Shown piece by piece: positions 32,975-42,684 of a DNA stretch of 64,000 nt (within the stretch, counting starts at the first letter, position 1; each line of letters starts with the position of its first letter). This DNA comes from Paractinoplanes atraurantiacus (GTDB taxonomy: Bacteria > Actinomycetota > Actinomycetes > Mycobacteriales > Micromonosporaceae). The stretch lies in contig NZ_OBDY01000002.1 of NCBI RefSeq assembly GCF_900215205.1, forward strand, positions 498,615 through 562,614. Reading direction: 5' to 3'. The notes below the pieces were generated by a model that did no database searches, had not been told where the DNA came from, and saw nothing but the letters and a program-made list of their open reading frames with translations. A program made the position numbers and the translations under genes.

Positions 32975-35842
32975 TTGATCGAGCCCAACGCGTTGCGCCT
33001 GCAGATCATGGGCCCCCTGCGGATCTGGCGGGGCGGCCACGAACTCGACGCCGGCCCCCGGCAGCAGCGGTGCCTCCTGGCGCTGCTGATCGCCCAGGAG
33101 GGCCGGCCGGTCAGCATGACCGATCTGATCGACCTGATGTGGGGGCCGGTCCCGCCGGCGAGCGCGATCAACGTCATTCACAAGTACGTCGGTGCGCTGC
33201 GCCGCCTCATGGAACCCGACCTGACGCCGCGGTCGCCGGGCTCGTTCCTGGCGCGGCACGACACCGGCTACCGCTTCTCGGCCGGCCCGGAGACGCTCGA
33301 CCTCGTCGCCTTCCGTCAATCGGTGGCCCTGGCCCGGGAGCTCGCCGGGCGTGACCAGCCGGAGGAGGCGCTCGACCGTTACGTGCAGGCGCTCCAGCTC
33401 GGCCAGGGACCGGCCGGTGACACCCTCGGTGACAGTGCCGCCGCCACGGCCACCTTCGCCGGGATCGACGGGGAGTTCTTCGACGCGGCCGTGGCCGCGG
33501 CCGGCATCGCCCTCACCGTCGGCCGCCCGTCGCGGGTCCTGCCCGCGCTGCGGCTGGCCGCGAGGATGGGCCGCATGCACGAGCCGGTGCACGCGGCCCT
33601 GGTGACGACGCTGGCCGCCGGTGGTCACCAGGCCGAGGCACTGGACGCGTACCGCAGCATCCGGGAGCGCCTGGCCGACGAGCTCGGCATCGATCCCGGG
33701 CGCGAGCTGCAGGAGGCTCAGCAGCGGGTGCTGACCCAGGCCGTCGCGCCGCCGGCCGAACAGAGCGCGCCGCCGGCGCCGGCGCCCGCGCCGAGCCGGA
33801 CCCCGCCGATGTGGCCGGCCCAGCTGCCGCCGGACCAGCCGATGTTCGTGGGGCGCACGTACGAGCTCGGTGTGCTGCACGGCCTCGTCCTCGAGATGCG
33901 CGACAGCCGCCGGACGAGCCCGATGGTGGTCGCGGTGGACGGGATGGGCGGCGTCGGCAAGTCGACGATCGTCACGCACTTCGCCCACCGGGTCGCCGGC
34001 GACTTCAGCGACGGGCAGCTCTACCTCGATCTGCGCGGCAACGAGGGCGAGGACGGCGGCGTGCCGGCCACCGAGGCGCTGCGATCTCTGCTGTACGCCC
34101 TGGGCCTGCGCGCCGCCGACGTCCCGGACACCTTCGACGCGCTGGTCGGCGCCTACCGCAGCCTGACCGCCGGGAAGCGGATCCTGGTCATGCTGGACGA
34201 CGTGCGCGACGCCGCCCAGGTGCGCCCGTTGCTGCCCAACTCGGTCGACAGCCTGGTGCTGATCACCAGCCGGCGGCCGCTGGTCGGTCTGGCCGCCTCC
34301 GACGGCGCCCGCCTCTATCGGGCCTACGTTCCGGAGCTGCCGGACGCTCGGGAGATCTTGGCCACCCGGCTCTCCACCCTGCGAAGCCGCCCGGAAGCCG
34401 ACGCCGCCGTCCTCGACGAGATCATCGAGCTCTGCGGCCGGCTGCCGCTGGCCCTGGCCATCCTGGCCGCACGGTTGTGCGTCCGGCCGACGTTGTCCTT
34501 GACGACGGTGGCGGCCGAGCTGCGCGACGGCGTGCGCCGGCTCGAAGCCTTCCCCGAGGGCCGCGGCGTCACCGATCCGCGTACGGCCTTCTCCTGGTCC
34601 TACCGCCAGCTCAGCCCGGGTGCGGCCCGGCTGTTTAGGCTGCTGTCGGTCGGGCTGACCCCGGGTATCACCCTCGAGGCCTGCGTCAGTCTCTCCGGGC
34701 ACGACCCTCAGCGGACACGGGCCGAGCTGGACGAGCTGAGCGAGGCCGCGCTGGTCGCCGAGGACGAGGGCGGCTGTTTCACCTCCCACGTGCTCGTCCG
34801 GGCGTACGCGGAAGAGCTCTTCACAGCGACCGACCCGGTCGCCGAGCAGCGGGCCGCGGTGACCCGGCTGCTCCAGTACTACCTGCACAGCAGCTTCAAC
34901 GCGCAGGTCGTGCTGGAGCCGAACCGGCCGCCGATCGCGCCCGAGCCGGCGGCGCCGGGCGTGCGACCGGAACAGCCCGGCTCGTACGACGAGGGCATCG
35001 ACTGGTTCGCTCGCAACCGGACCGTGCTCGAGGAGGCGGTCCGGGTGGCGGCCGATCTCGGCTACGGCATCGTCCCGTGGCAGCTGGCCCTCACCATGCA
35101 GCAGTACTTCGAATGGTTCGGCTACTTCCAGGACTGGGAGGACGTCATGCGGTTCGCGCTGCGGGCCGCGCGCGAGCAGGACGACGTGATCGGTGAGGCG
35201 CACGTGTTGCGCAGCCTGGCCGGGGCGCGCTGGTTCTTCGACGCCAACGAGGAGGCCCTGGCCCTGTTGTCGGCCGCCCTGGAGGTCTACGTGAGCCACG
35301 GGATGCTGCTGGAACAGGCCCTCACTTACATCAACTTCTATTCGGTGCACGCGGCGCTCGGCGACGAGCAGCGCGCGCTGGAGTCGGCCGAGACCGCCGT
35401 GAAGCTGTGCCGCGCGGCCGGCAACGACAAATCGGAGGCGCTCAGCCTGGGCTACATGGGAAAGGCGTTGACCAGGCTCGGCCGGTACGGCGAAGCGGCC
35501 ACCGTGCTGCGGGAGGCGCTCGATCTCAACCTGAGCGGGGGCCGGCGGCACGTCGAGGCGATGATCCGGGTCGCCGTCGCCGACAACCTGGTGAAGCTGG
35601 GCCGCACCGGTGACGCGGTGGACGAGCTGCGGCGGGCGGTCGAGGCGGCCCGCTCGGTCGGGCAGGGGCCGTACCACTTCGAGGCGTTCCGCCGGCTGTC
35701 CGAGCTGCTGCTGGCCATGGGCGACCGGGACGGGGCCCGCGAGGCGTGCCGGCGGGCGCGTGAGGTGCTCGAACGGTTCCAGGGCGGCGGCCCGCGGCAC
35801 ATGCAGGCCGGGCTGGAGAAGCTCGCAGCCCGGCTGACATGA
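32975..35842 (+). CDS. SARP-type regulator with NB-ARC ATPase and TPR domains (paralogue N1)
   Basis: A 955-residue AfsR-like regulator: winged helix (about 7-100), BTAD to about 255 (LADELGIDPGREL), a Pro/Ala linker, NB-ARC ATPase with Walker A GMGGVGKST (323-331), Walker B RILVMLDDV (402-410), LITSRR (429-434) and CGRLPLAL (487-494), then a winged-helix-like region and a TPR array. This differs from S1-S3, whose ATPase is of the DLQWAD type. AfsR-class proteins integrate nucleotide or phosphorylation signals to activate secondary metabolism. The start is a TTG at 32975, 8 bp after GGAAGG. Its nearest relative here is 49089. It converges on the cupin gene with 9 bp between. Confidence 0.9.
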   Translation: MIEPNALRLQIMGPLRIWRGGHELDAGPRQQRCLLALLIAQEGRPVSMTDLIDLMWGPVPPASAINVIHKYVGALRRLMEPDLTPRSPGSFLARHDTGYRFSAGPETLDLVAFRQSVALARELAGRDQPEEALDRYVQALQLGQGPAGDTLGDSAAATATFAGIDGEFFDAAVAAAGIALTVGRPSRVLPALRLAARMGRMHEPVHAALVTTLAAGGHQAEALDAYRSIRERLADELGIDPGRELQEAQQRVLTQAVAPPAEQSAPPAPAPAPSRTPPMWPAQLPPDQPMFVGRTYELGVLHGLVLEMRDSRRTSPMVVAVDGMGGVGKSTIVTHFAHRVAGDFSDGQLYLDLRGNEGEDGGVPATEALRSLLYALGLRAADVPDTFDALVGAYRSLTAGKRILVMLDDVRDAAQVRPLLPNSVDSLVLITSRRPLVGLAASDGARLYRAYVPELPDAREILATRLSTLRSRPEADAAVLDEIIELCGRLPLALAILAARLCVRPTLSLTTVAAELRDGVRRLEAFPEGRGVTDPRTAFSWSYRQLSPGAARLFRLLSVGLTPGITLEACVSLSGHDPQRTRAELDELSEAALVAEDEGGCFTSHVLVRAYAEELFTATDPVAEQRAAVTRLLQYYLHSSFNAQVVLEPNRPPIAPEPAAPGVRPEQPGSYDEGIDWFARNRTVLEEAVRVAADLGYGIVPWQLALTMQQYFEWFGYFQDWEDVMRFALRAAREQDDVIGEAHVLRSLAGARWFFDANEEALALLSAALEVYVSHGMLLEQALTYINFYSVHAALGDEQRALESAETAVKLCRAAGNDKSEALSLGYMGKALTRLGRYGEAATVLREALDLNLSGGRRHVEAMIRVAVADNLVKLGRTGDAVDELRRAVEAARSVGQGPYHFEAFRRLSELLLAMGDRDGAREACRRAREVLERFQGGGPRHMQAGLEKLAARLT

Positions 35843-35851
35843 GATGCGGGG

Positions 35852-36283
35852 CTACTGGAAGTCGCAGCCCGGATTGGCGGCGTCGACCGACAGCGGGGAT
35901 CCGGTCGGAAGGACGTACAGGACCTCCAGGATCACCGGGGTCTTGCCGCGGTTGACGCCGATGTGGACGTTGTCGTCGCCGCTGGGCTCCTGGATGAAGC
36001 TGCCGCGCTTGTAGACGCCGTCCGAGGCGCAGGTGGCGTCGAAGTGGCTGAGCGTGCCCTGCTTGACCCAGCCGTAGAGCTCGCCCTTGTGGTAGTGCCA
36101 GCCGGTGGCCTGGCCGGCCGGAATGGTGATCTCCCGCAGGATGTAGTCGGTCTTGCCGACCGTGTGCTGCGAGATGATCGTGCCGACGACGCCGGGACCG
36201 GCCGGCGTGGCCTGCGCGGGGGCGGCGACGGCGAGCGAGGCGACGGCGGCCAGGCCGGCGCCGAGCAGCATCTGCTTCTTCAA
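35852..36283 (-). CDS. Secreted cupin-domain protein
   Basis: A 143-residue exported small cupin. The signal peptide KKQMLLGAGLAAVASLAVAA ends near APAQA (about residue 25). The single cupin barrel shows GWHYHKGELYGWVKQGTL (metal-binding His-x-His and Glu) and a second-half DDNVHIGVNRG. Function is unknown; small extracellular cupins can be metal-dependent isomerases or storage-like proteins. The TTG at 36281-36283 is chosen because AAAGGAAAAG lies just upstream and a signal peptide follows at once; an ATG at 36406 would add 41 unlikely residues. Two cysteines in the mature part may form a disulfide. Confidence 0.82.
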   Translation of the reverse strand: MKKQMLLGAGLAAVASLAVAAPAQATPAGPGVVGTIISQHTVGKTDYILREITIPAGQATGWHYHKGELYGWVKQGTLSHFDATCASDGVYKRGSFIQEPSGDDNVHIGVNRGKTPVILEVLYVLPTGSPLSVDAANPGCDFQ

Positions 36284-36311
36284 GACTTTTCCTTTCGTAC
36301 GGAGGAGACCG

Positions 36312-36339
36312 ACATTAAGCAGCGGCGCTGACCAGACAA
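36312..36339 (-). promoter_or_regulatory. Candidate promoter of the cupin gene
   Basis: Read on the minus strand, TTGTCT (36334-36339) and TAATGT (36312-36317) are separated by 16 bp and resemble a housekeeping promoter. Transcription would begin near 36305, about 20 bp before the TTG start. Assigned by consensus resemblance only. Confidence 0.4.
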
Positions 36340-36404
36340 TTGACTCCTTCTTTACGCCGGCCGATTCAGTAATCGTCAATAAGTGGTGACTACGGTCGGT
36401 CGTC

Positions 36405-36869
36405 ATGTCATGCGTCGCTGTCGTGGTGATGAATTGGCCGGCGAATGCGATTCCGGATCTGCCGCCCGATTCACGGGCCGTACTCCTCTGTGACCCGGAC
36501 GGCCCACCCGCCCTGGAACCGGCCGTGCGGGCCGGCGCGCGCGGTTTCCTGACGCTGGACGCCGAGCCCGACGACGTGGTGCTCGCCGTCGAGGCGGTGC
36601 GGCACGGCGGCCTTTACATCGCCAGCGAACTGCTCGGCACCCTCACGTCGGTGTCGCAGCGGCGCCGCCAGGAGCTCGCCGATCGCGAGGTCGAGGTGCT
36701 GCGCTGGGTGAGTGAGGGCCTGACGAACGAGCAGATCGGTTCGCGCATGCGCCTGAGGACGCACACGGTCGCGTCCTACCTGCGGCAGATGAGAAGCAAG
36801 CTGAACGCCGCCACCAAGGCCGAGCTGACCGAGCGCGGCATCGAGCTCGGCTACCTGGCGTCCCGATGA
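36405..36869 (+). CDS. LuxR-type regulator with truncated receiver-like domain
   Basis: A 154-residue regulator. The C-terminal LuxR HTH (about 85-150) shows RREELADREVEVL-like spacing with LADREVEVLRWVSEGLTNEQ and HTVASYLRQMRSKLNA. The N-terminal 80 residues match only the second half of a response-regulator receiver (AGARGFLTLDAEPDDVVLAV). The strand that would carry the phospho-acceptor reads VVVMNW, so Asp is replaced by Asn. Phosphorylation control is therefore unlikely. It overlaps the next gene by ATGA, and both end in RGIELGYL, so they are tandem duplicates. TTCTTTACGC at 36348-36357 recurs at 38411-38420 upstream of the GNAT gene and may be a promoter element. Confidence 0.78.
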   Translation: MSCVAVVVMNWPANAIPDLPPDSRAVLLCDPDGPPALEPAVRAGARGFLTLDAEPDDVVLAVEAVRHGGLYIASELLGTLTSVSQRRRQELADREVEVLRWVSEGLTNEQIGSRMRLRTHTVASYLRQMRSKLNAATKAELTERGIELGYLASR

Positions 36870-37492
36870 CGGCCGGCGCCCTGAGTGTGGCCGTCGTGTC
36901 CGCGTCCGAGGAGGTCCGGGCCGGGTTGGTCGCGGTGGCGTCCGGGGTGCCGGGCATGACCGTGAGCGTCCTGCTCTCCTCGGTCGCCCAGCTGCACCCG
37001 CCACCGGCCGGCCCGCCGCTGGCGATCGTCGACATCTCGCGGCTGCACGGCCGGTCGGTCGACGCCTCGTTCTGGTCGATGCTGCCCTGGCGGACCCGGG
37101 TGGTCCTCGTGTGCCGGCCGGGTGAGCCTCCACTGCCGGCGGACGCGGTCGCCGCGGGCGTACGGGCGATGGTCCTGCCCGACTGCAGCCGCGACGAGCT
37201 CGGCATCGCCGTCGAGGCGGCCGCGCTGGACCATGTCTACATCTGCCCGCGCCTGGTCGGTGCGTTGTTCGAGGCGACGCCGGACACCGGTGTCCGGCTG
37301 TCGGACCGGGAGATCGAGACTCTGCGGCTGGTCGCCGACGGCCTGAGCAACCCGATGATCGGGCAGCGGATGGGCGTGGCCACGATGACCGCCGTCGGTT
37401 ACATCGGGCGGGTACGGCGCAAGTTGAACGCCGACAGCAAGCGGGATCTCACCGCGCGCGGGATCGAGCTGGGTTATCTGTCGCCCAGATGA
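36866..37492 (+). CDS. LuxR-type regulator with atypical receiver domain
   Basis: A 208-residue sister of the preceding gene. The N-terminal half keeps a full receiver outline: a first strand LSVAVVSASEEVRAGL, the Asp strand PPLAIVDISRLHG, and the late AAGVRAMVLPDCSRDEL. However, the acidic pocket residues after the first strand are replaced (SAS instead of DD), so phospho-signalling is doubtful. The C-terminal HTH (about 140-205) has LSDREIETLRLVADGLSN and the tail RGIELGYLSPR. It starts at ATG overlapping the previous stop. Its 3' end overlaps the convergent ECF sigma gene by 44 bp, a long overlap. Confidence 0.8.
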   Translation: MTAGALSVAVVSASEEVRAGLVAVASGVPGMTVSVLLSSVAQLHPPPAGPPLAIVDISRLHGRSVDASFWSMLPWRTRVVLVCRPGEPPLPADAVAAGVRAMVLPDCSRDELGIAVEAAALDHVYICPRLVGALFEATPDTGVRLSDREIETLRLVADGLSNPMIGQRMGVATMTAVGYIGRVRRKLNADSKRDLTARGIELGYLSPR

Positions 37493-38378
37493 GCCGTACG
37501 TGCTGAACCTCCCCTTCGTGCTCGCGCAGCATCCAGGTCCCGGTCGCCGGTAGGCGGTCCGGGCCGGTGACCGTGGTCTCCCAGACCGTGAGGCCCGGCC
37601 CGGCCACCACGCCGGCCAGGCGGTGGCGTGTCCCGCCGGCGTGGTCGCGGGCCAGACGGCTCACGAGCGATCCGAGCCCGATCGTGAGGTCGCCGTCCGG
37701 CCACGACACGACGGCGTGCGCCGCCCATCGCCGGCGTACCGGGTCCGGCGGTGTGCCGCCGGCCGCCGCGGCCAGGACGGCCTCGGCCTCCTCGCGGCGC
37801 TCGGCGGTGGCCGCGGCCGAGTCCTCGTGCCGCTCGTCGCGCACCTGCGGAAGGACGAGCGCGAGCTGCCGCCGGGCCTCGCTCAGCCGGCTGCGGACGG
37901 TGCCGACCGGAATGCCGCACAGGTCGGCGATCTGCTCGTAGGAGTTGCGCTCGGTGAAGTAGCGCAGGACGGCGACCTCACGGACGGCCGGGGAGAGCCG
38001 GCGCACCGCGTGCCGCACCCAGTCGCGCTCGGCGTCGCGGTCGAGGGCGGCGTCGGGAGTGTCGGGATCGGCCATGGCGTGTGCCTTCTCCAGGGTCACC
38101 GGCCGGCGGGCGCGCAGACGCGTCCGGCAGTTGTTCCGCACGATCATGTGCAGCCAGGCCCGGACGGCGGCCGGGTCGCGCAGGTCCCCGATCCGGGCCA
38201 GCGCGGTGATCGCGGCGTCCTGGCAGGCGTCCTGCGCGTCCGGGCCGGGCCCGAGGATCTGCGTGGCGACCGCCTCCATGCCGGAGTAGTGCGCCTCGAA
38301 CAACGCCTCGAGGCCGGCCCGGTCGCCCTGTTGGGCCGCCTGGACGAGCGAGGCGGTCTGATGCTCGGTCAACAGCAT
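37449..38378 (-). CDS. ECF-type RNA polymerase sigma factor with C-terminal extension
   Basis: A 309-residue ECF sigma factor. Sigma region 2 lies at about 20-95 (ALFEAHYSGMEAVATQILG, then DAQDACQDAAITALARI, WLHMIVRNNCRTRLR). Region 4 is at about 125-185 (LSPAVREVAVLRYFTERNSY, IPVGTVRSRLSEARRQL). About 110 further residues form a C-terminal domain with WAAHAVVSWPDGDLTIGLGS that resembles a SnoaL-like extension found in some ECF groups, where the extra domain controls activity instead of a separate anti-sigma factor. No anti-sigma gene is adjacent, which fits. It is divergent from the GNAT gene at 38473. Confidence 0.85.
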   Translation of the reverse strand: MLLTEHQTASLVQAAQQGDRAGLEALFEAHYSGMEAVATQILGPGPDAQDACQDAAITALARIGDLRDPAAVRAWLHMIVRNNCRTRLRARRPVTLEKAHAMADPDTPDAALDRDAERDWVRHAVRRLSPAVREVAVLRYFTERNSYEQIADLCGIPVGTVRSRLSEARRQLALVLPQVRDERHEDSAAATAERREEAEAVLAAAAGGTPPDPVRRRWAAHAVVSWPDGDLTIGLGSLVSRLARDHAGGTRHRLAGVVAGPGLTVWETTVTGPDRLPATGTWMLREHEGEVQHVRLIWATDNPARSRAR

Positions 38379-38472
38379 GGCGGCAAAGCTAGAGAGCGGC
38401 GGTGAAAAAATTCTTTACGCGCCGATCGAACTTCACCGCCGGGACCCGCGTCCGGATCGTGTGGAGATTCCC

Positions 38473-40252
<1,780 letters not shown>

Positions 40253-40263
40253 CCGGGCCGCAC

Positions 40264-40293
40264 AGGGGCCGCCGGGGAATCCCGGCGGCCCCT
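40264..40293. terminator. Bidirectional terminator between ilvC and a GNAT gene
   Basis: AGGGGCCGCCGGG (40264-40276) and CCCGGCGGCCCCT (40281-40293) form a perfect 13-bp stem with a 4-nt loop in the 46-bp gap between two convergent genes. No strong T-run follows, but position and stability make a shared terminator likely. Confidence 0.75.
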
Positions 40294-40298
40294 CATTC

Positions 40299-41048
40299 TC
40301 AGAACGCGAAAACCCGGTACCGGCTCACCGTCTCGAAGCCGATGCGGCGGTAGACCGGCTCGCCCTCGGGCGTCGACTGGAGGGTGGCGATCCGGTGGCC
40401 CGCGGCGCGGGCGACGCGCAGGGCGACCAGGGTCAGCTCGGTGGCGATCCCGCGGCGGCGGAAGGCCGGATCGGTGGCGATGCAGTACAGCGCGGCCACC
40501 TCGGTGCCGAGCGACAGCGTGCACGTGCCGACGATCCGGTCGTCCACGAAGGCGGCCAGGCGGACGACGTCGCTGTAGGCGAAGTCGAGCTCCCGGTCGA
40601 CGACCAGGCCGAGGTCGCCCTCGATGCCGAGCGGGCCCGCGTACGTGCCCACGTACTCGGTGATCTCGGCCCGGCCGGCCACCGGGCGCGTCTGGAGCCC
40701 GGCCGGCGGCTCGAAGCCGGGAAGTCGTGTGATGTCGATCGCCATGATCGGCAGATCGGCGATCTGGGTGGAGCCCAGGGCCAGCAGTCCCTCGGCCGTG
40801 CCCTCGTCGCTGTCGGCGCCGACCCACCACGCCCAGGCGGAGCCGGCCAGTCGCTGCTTGGCCGTGTCGAAGGCCTGGTCGAGCGGCTGGTTGCGCACCC
40901 GCAGAACGCCGTTGAGCAGCGGATACGCGATGTCGGTGCGGTAGATCGGCAGGTCGCCGCCGGGATCGCCGGCGCCGTCCGGCCCGGCCCAGCCGGTCCA
41001 GTAGCGGCGGTTGGCGGCGAGTTGTGGTTCCAGATCGTGTTCGGTCAT
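40299..41048 (-). CDS. GNAT family N-acetyltransferase
   Basis: A 249-residue acetyltransferase. The CoA-binding signature is YCIATDPAFRRRGIATELTL, followed by ATLQSTPEGEPVYRRIGF, typical of GNAT. The N-terminal half (about 1-120; LLNGVLRVRNQPLDQAFDTA) is an additional substrate-binding region of unknown specificity. GGAAAG just upstream supports ATG 41048 (MTEHDL); an in-frame ATG at 41093 would add 15 residues. It is divergent from the acyl-CoA synthetase at 41129 with 80 bp between, and converges on ilvC across the hairpin. Confidence 0.83.
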   Translation of the reverse strand: MTEHDLEPQLAANRRYWTGWAGPDGAGDPGGDLPIYRTDIAYPLLNGVLRVRNQPLDQAFDTAKQRLAGSAWAWWVGADSDEGTAEGLLALGSTQIADLPIMAIDITRLPGFEPPAGLQTRPVAGRAEITEYVGTYAGPLGIEGDLGLVVDRELDFAYSDVVRLAAFVDDRIVGTCTLSLGTEVAALYCIATDPAFRRRGIATELTLVALRVARAAGHRIATLQSTPEGEPVYRRIGFETVSRYRVFAF

Positions 41049-41128
41049 GTCTTTCCGGAGTGTTCCGGCGGCCGCGAAGTTCGACATGGTCAACTTTTTC
41101 TCCAGAGCCCCGGCCTAGCGTTCCGGCC

Positions 41129-42619
41129 ATGCTCAATCTGTCGATGGTGCTTCAGGACAGCGCCCGGAACCACCCGGACCACGTGGCGGTCGTCTCCGCC
41201 GGGCGCACGTGGACCTACGCCGAGGTCGAGGCCGAGGCCAACCGGGTCGCCGGTCTGCTGGCCGGTCATGGCGTCGAACCCGGTGACCGGGTGGCCCTGT
41301 CCTGCCCCAACCTGGCCTGGTATCCGATCGTCTACTTCGGGGCATTGAAGGCCGGCGCCGTCGTGGTGCCGGTGAACGTGCTGCTGAAGCGGCAGGAGAT
41401 CGCGTACCAGCTGGCCGACTCCGGTGCCAAGGCGTTCCTCTGTTTCGAGGGAACGGAGGGCTTCGCGGCCTTCGAGATGACCGACGGCTGCGAGCATTTC
41501 TTCGCCATCGGCCACGACGGGGTGGAGACCTTCGTCGGCCGGTCGCCGGTCTTCGAGACGGTGCTGCGGCGCGAGACGGACCCCGCGATGATCCTCTACA
41601 CCAGCGGTACCTCCGGCCGGCCCAAGGGCGCGGTGCTCTCGCATGCGAACCTGCTGTTCAACGTGGCGGCGGCCGACATGCTGCTGGGCAATTCGCCCCG
41701 TCGTGACGTCCATCTGGTGGTCCTGCCGTTGTTCCACTCGTTCGGCACCACGGTCAACCTGAACGCGGGCTTCGCCAGCGCCTCGACCCTCGTGATGATG
41801 CCGCGGTTCGACGCCGCGGCCGCGCTCGACGCCATGGTGGCCTGTGACGTCACGTTCTTCGCCGGAGTGCCGACCATGTACTGGGCCCTGCTCAACGCGC
41901 TGGACGACAGCGTCGACGCCGCCGCGATCGGCCGGAACCTGCGGGTCGCGGTGTCGGCCGGGTCCGCGCTGCCGGTGACGATCATCGAGGAGGTCCGGAA
42001 GCGGTTCGGTGTGACCGTCCTGGAGTCGTACGGCCTCTCGGAGACCTCGCCCGCGGCCACGATCACCCGGCCCGGCGAGCCGCCCCGGCCCGGTTCGGTC
42101 GGCGTGCCGATCTGGGGTGTCGACGTCAAGCTGGTCGACGAGAACGACGTCACCGTCGAGGGCCCGGACCGGATCGGCGAGATCGTGATCCGCGGGCACA
42201 ACGTCATGCTCGGCTACCACAACCGCCCCGAGGAGACCGCACTCGCGCTGCGCGGCGGGTGGATGCACACCGGCGATCTGGGCCGGCGCGACTCCGACGG
42301 CTGGTACTACCTGGTCGACCGGCTGAAAGACATGATCATCCGGGGCGGCTACAACGTGTACCCGCGCGAGATCGAAGAGGTTCTCGCGCAGCACCCGCAG
42401 GTCTCGATGGCCGCGGTCATCGGCGTACCCGATGCGGGTCTCGGCGAGGAGATCAAGGCCGTCGTCGTCCGCCGGCCGGGAGCCACGGTCACCGAGGAAG
42501 AGCTGGTGGCGTGGGGCCGGGAGCGGATGGCCGCCTACAAATACCCGCGCGTCATCGAGTTCACCGCCGAGATCCCCCTGACCGCCACCGGGAAGCCGTT
42601 GAAGCGGGCGCTGCGGTAG
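41129..42619 (+). CDS. AMP-dependent acyl-CoA synthetase / long-chain fatty acid-CoA ligase
   Basis: A 496-residue ANL-superfamily enzyme that would activate a carboxylic acid as acyl-AMP and transfer it to CoA. Motifs in order: MILYTSGTSGRPKGA (P-loop, about 154-168), ESYGLSETSP, GWMHTGDLGRRD, DRLKDMIIRGGYNVYP and the catalytic lysine in PLTATGKPLKRAL at the C-terminus. All are intact. Length suits a medium- or long-chain acid or an aromatic acid; the substrate cannot be told. ATG 41129 starts the fold (MLNLSMVLQDSA); a longer frame from 41024 is rejected. It may act with the hydrolases and ilvC in acid metabolism, but no operon link is evident. Confidence 0.92.
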   Translation: MLNLSMVLQDSARNHPDHVAVVSAGRTWTYAEVEAEANRVAGLLAGHGVEPGDRVALSCPNLAWYPIVYFGALKAGAVVVPVNVLLKRQEIAYQLADSGAKAFLCFEGTEGFAAFEMTDGCEHFFAIGHDGVETFVGRSPVFETVLRRETDPAMILYTSGTSGRPKGAVLSHANLLFNVAAADMLLGNSPRRDVHLVVLPLFHSFGTTVNLNAGFASASTLVMMPRFDAAAALDAMVACDVTFFAGVPTMYWALLNALDDSVDAAAIGRNLRVAVSAGSALPVTIIEEVRKRFGVTVLESYGLSETSPAATITRPGEPPRPGSVGVPIWGVDVKLVDENDVTVEGPDRIGEIVIRGHNVMLGYHNRPEETALALRGGWMHTGDLGRRDSDGWYYLVDRLKDMIIRGGYNVYPREIEEVLAQHPQVSMAAVIGVPDAGLGEEIKAVVVRRPGATVTEEELVAWGRERMAAYKYPRVIEFTAEIPLTATGKPLKRALR

Positions 42620-42654
42620 GCGTCACTCCGGATGTCGTCACATGACAGATGAGA

Positions 42655-42670
42655 GCGGGAGCGCTCCCGC
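42655..42670. promoter_or_regulatory. Perfect 16-bp palindrome, LacI-type operator core
   Basis: GCGGGAGCGCTCCCGC is perfectly symmetrical and contains GGGAGCGCTCCC, the core of LacI-family operators such as the actinobacterial CebR box. It ends 14 bp before GTG 42685, so a bound repressor would block the truncated SARP regulator gene. No LacI-family gene is in the window. Confidence 0.55.
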
Positions 42671-42684
42671 CCTACGGTCGGGCT

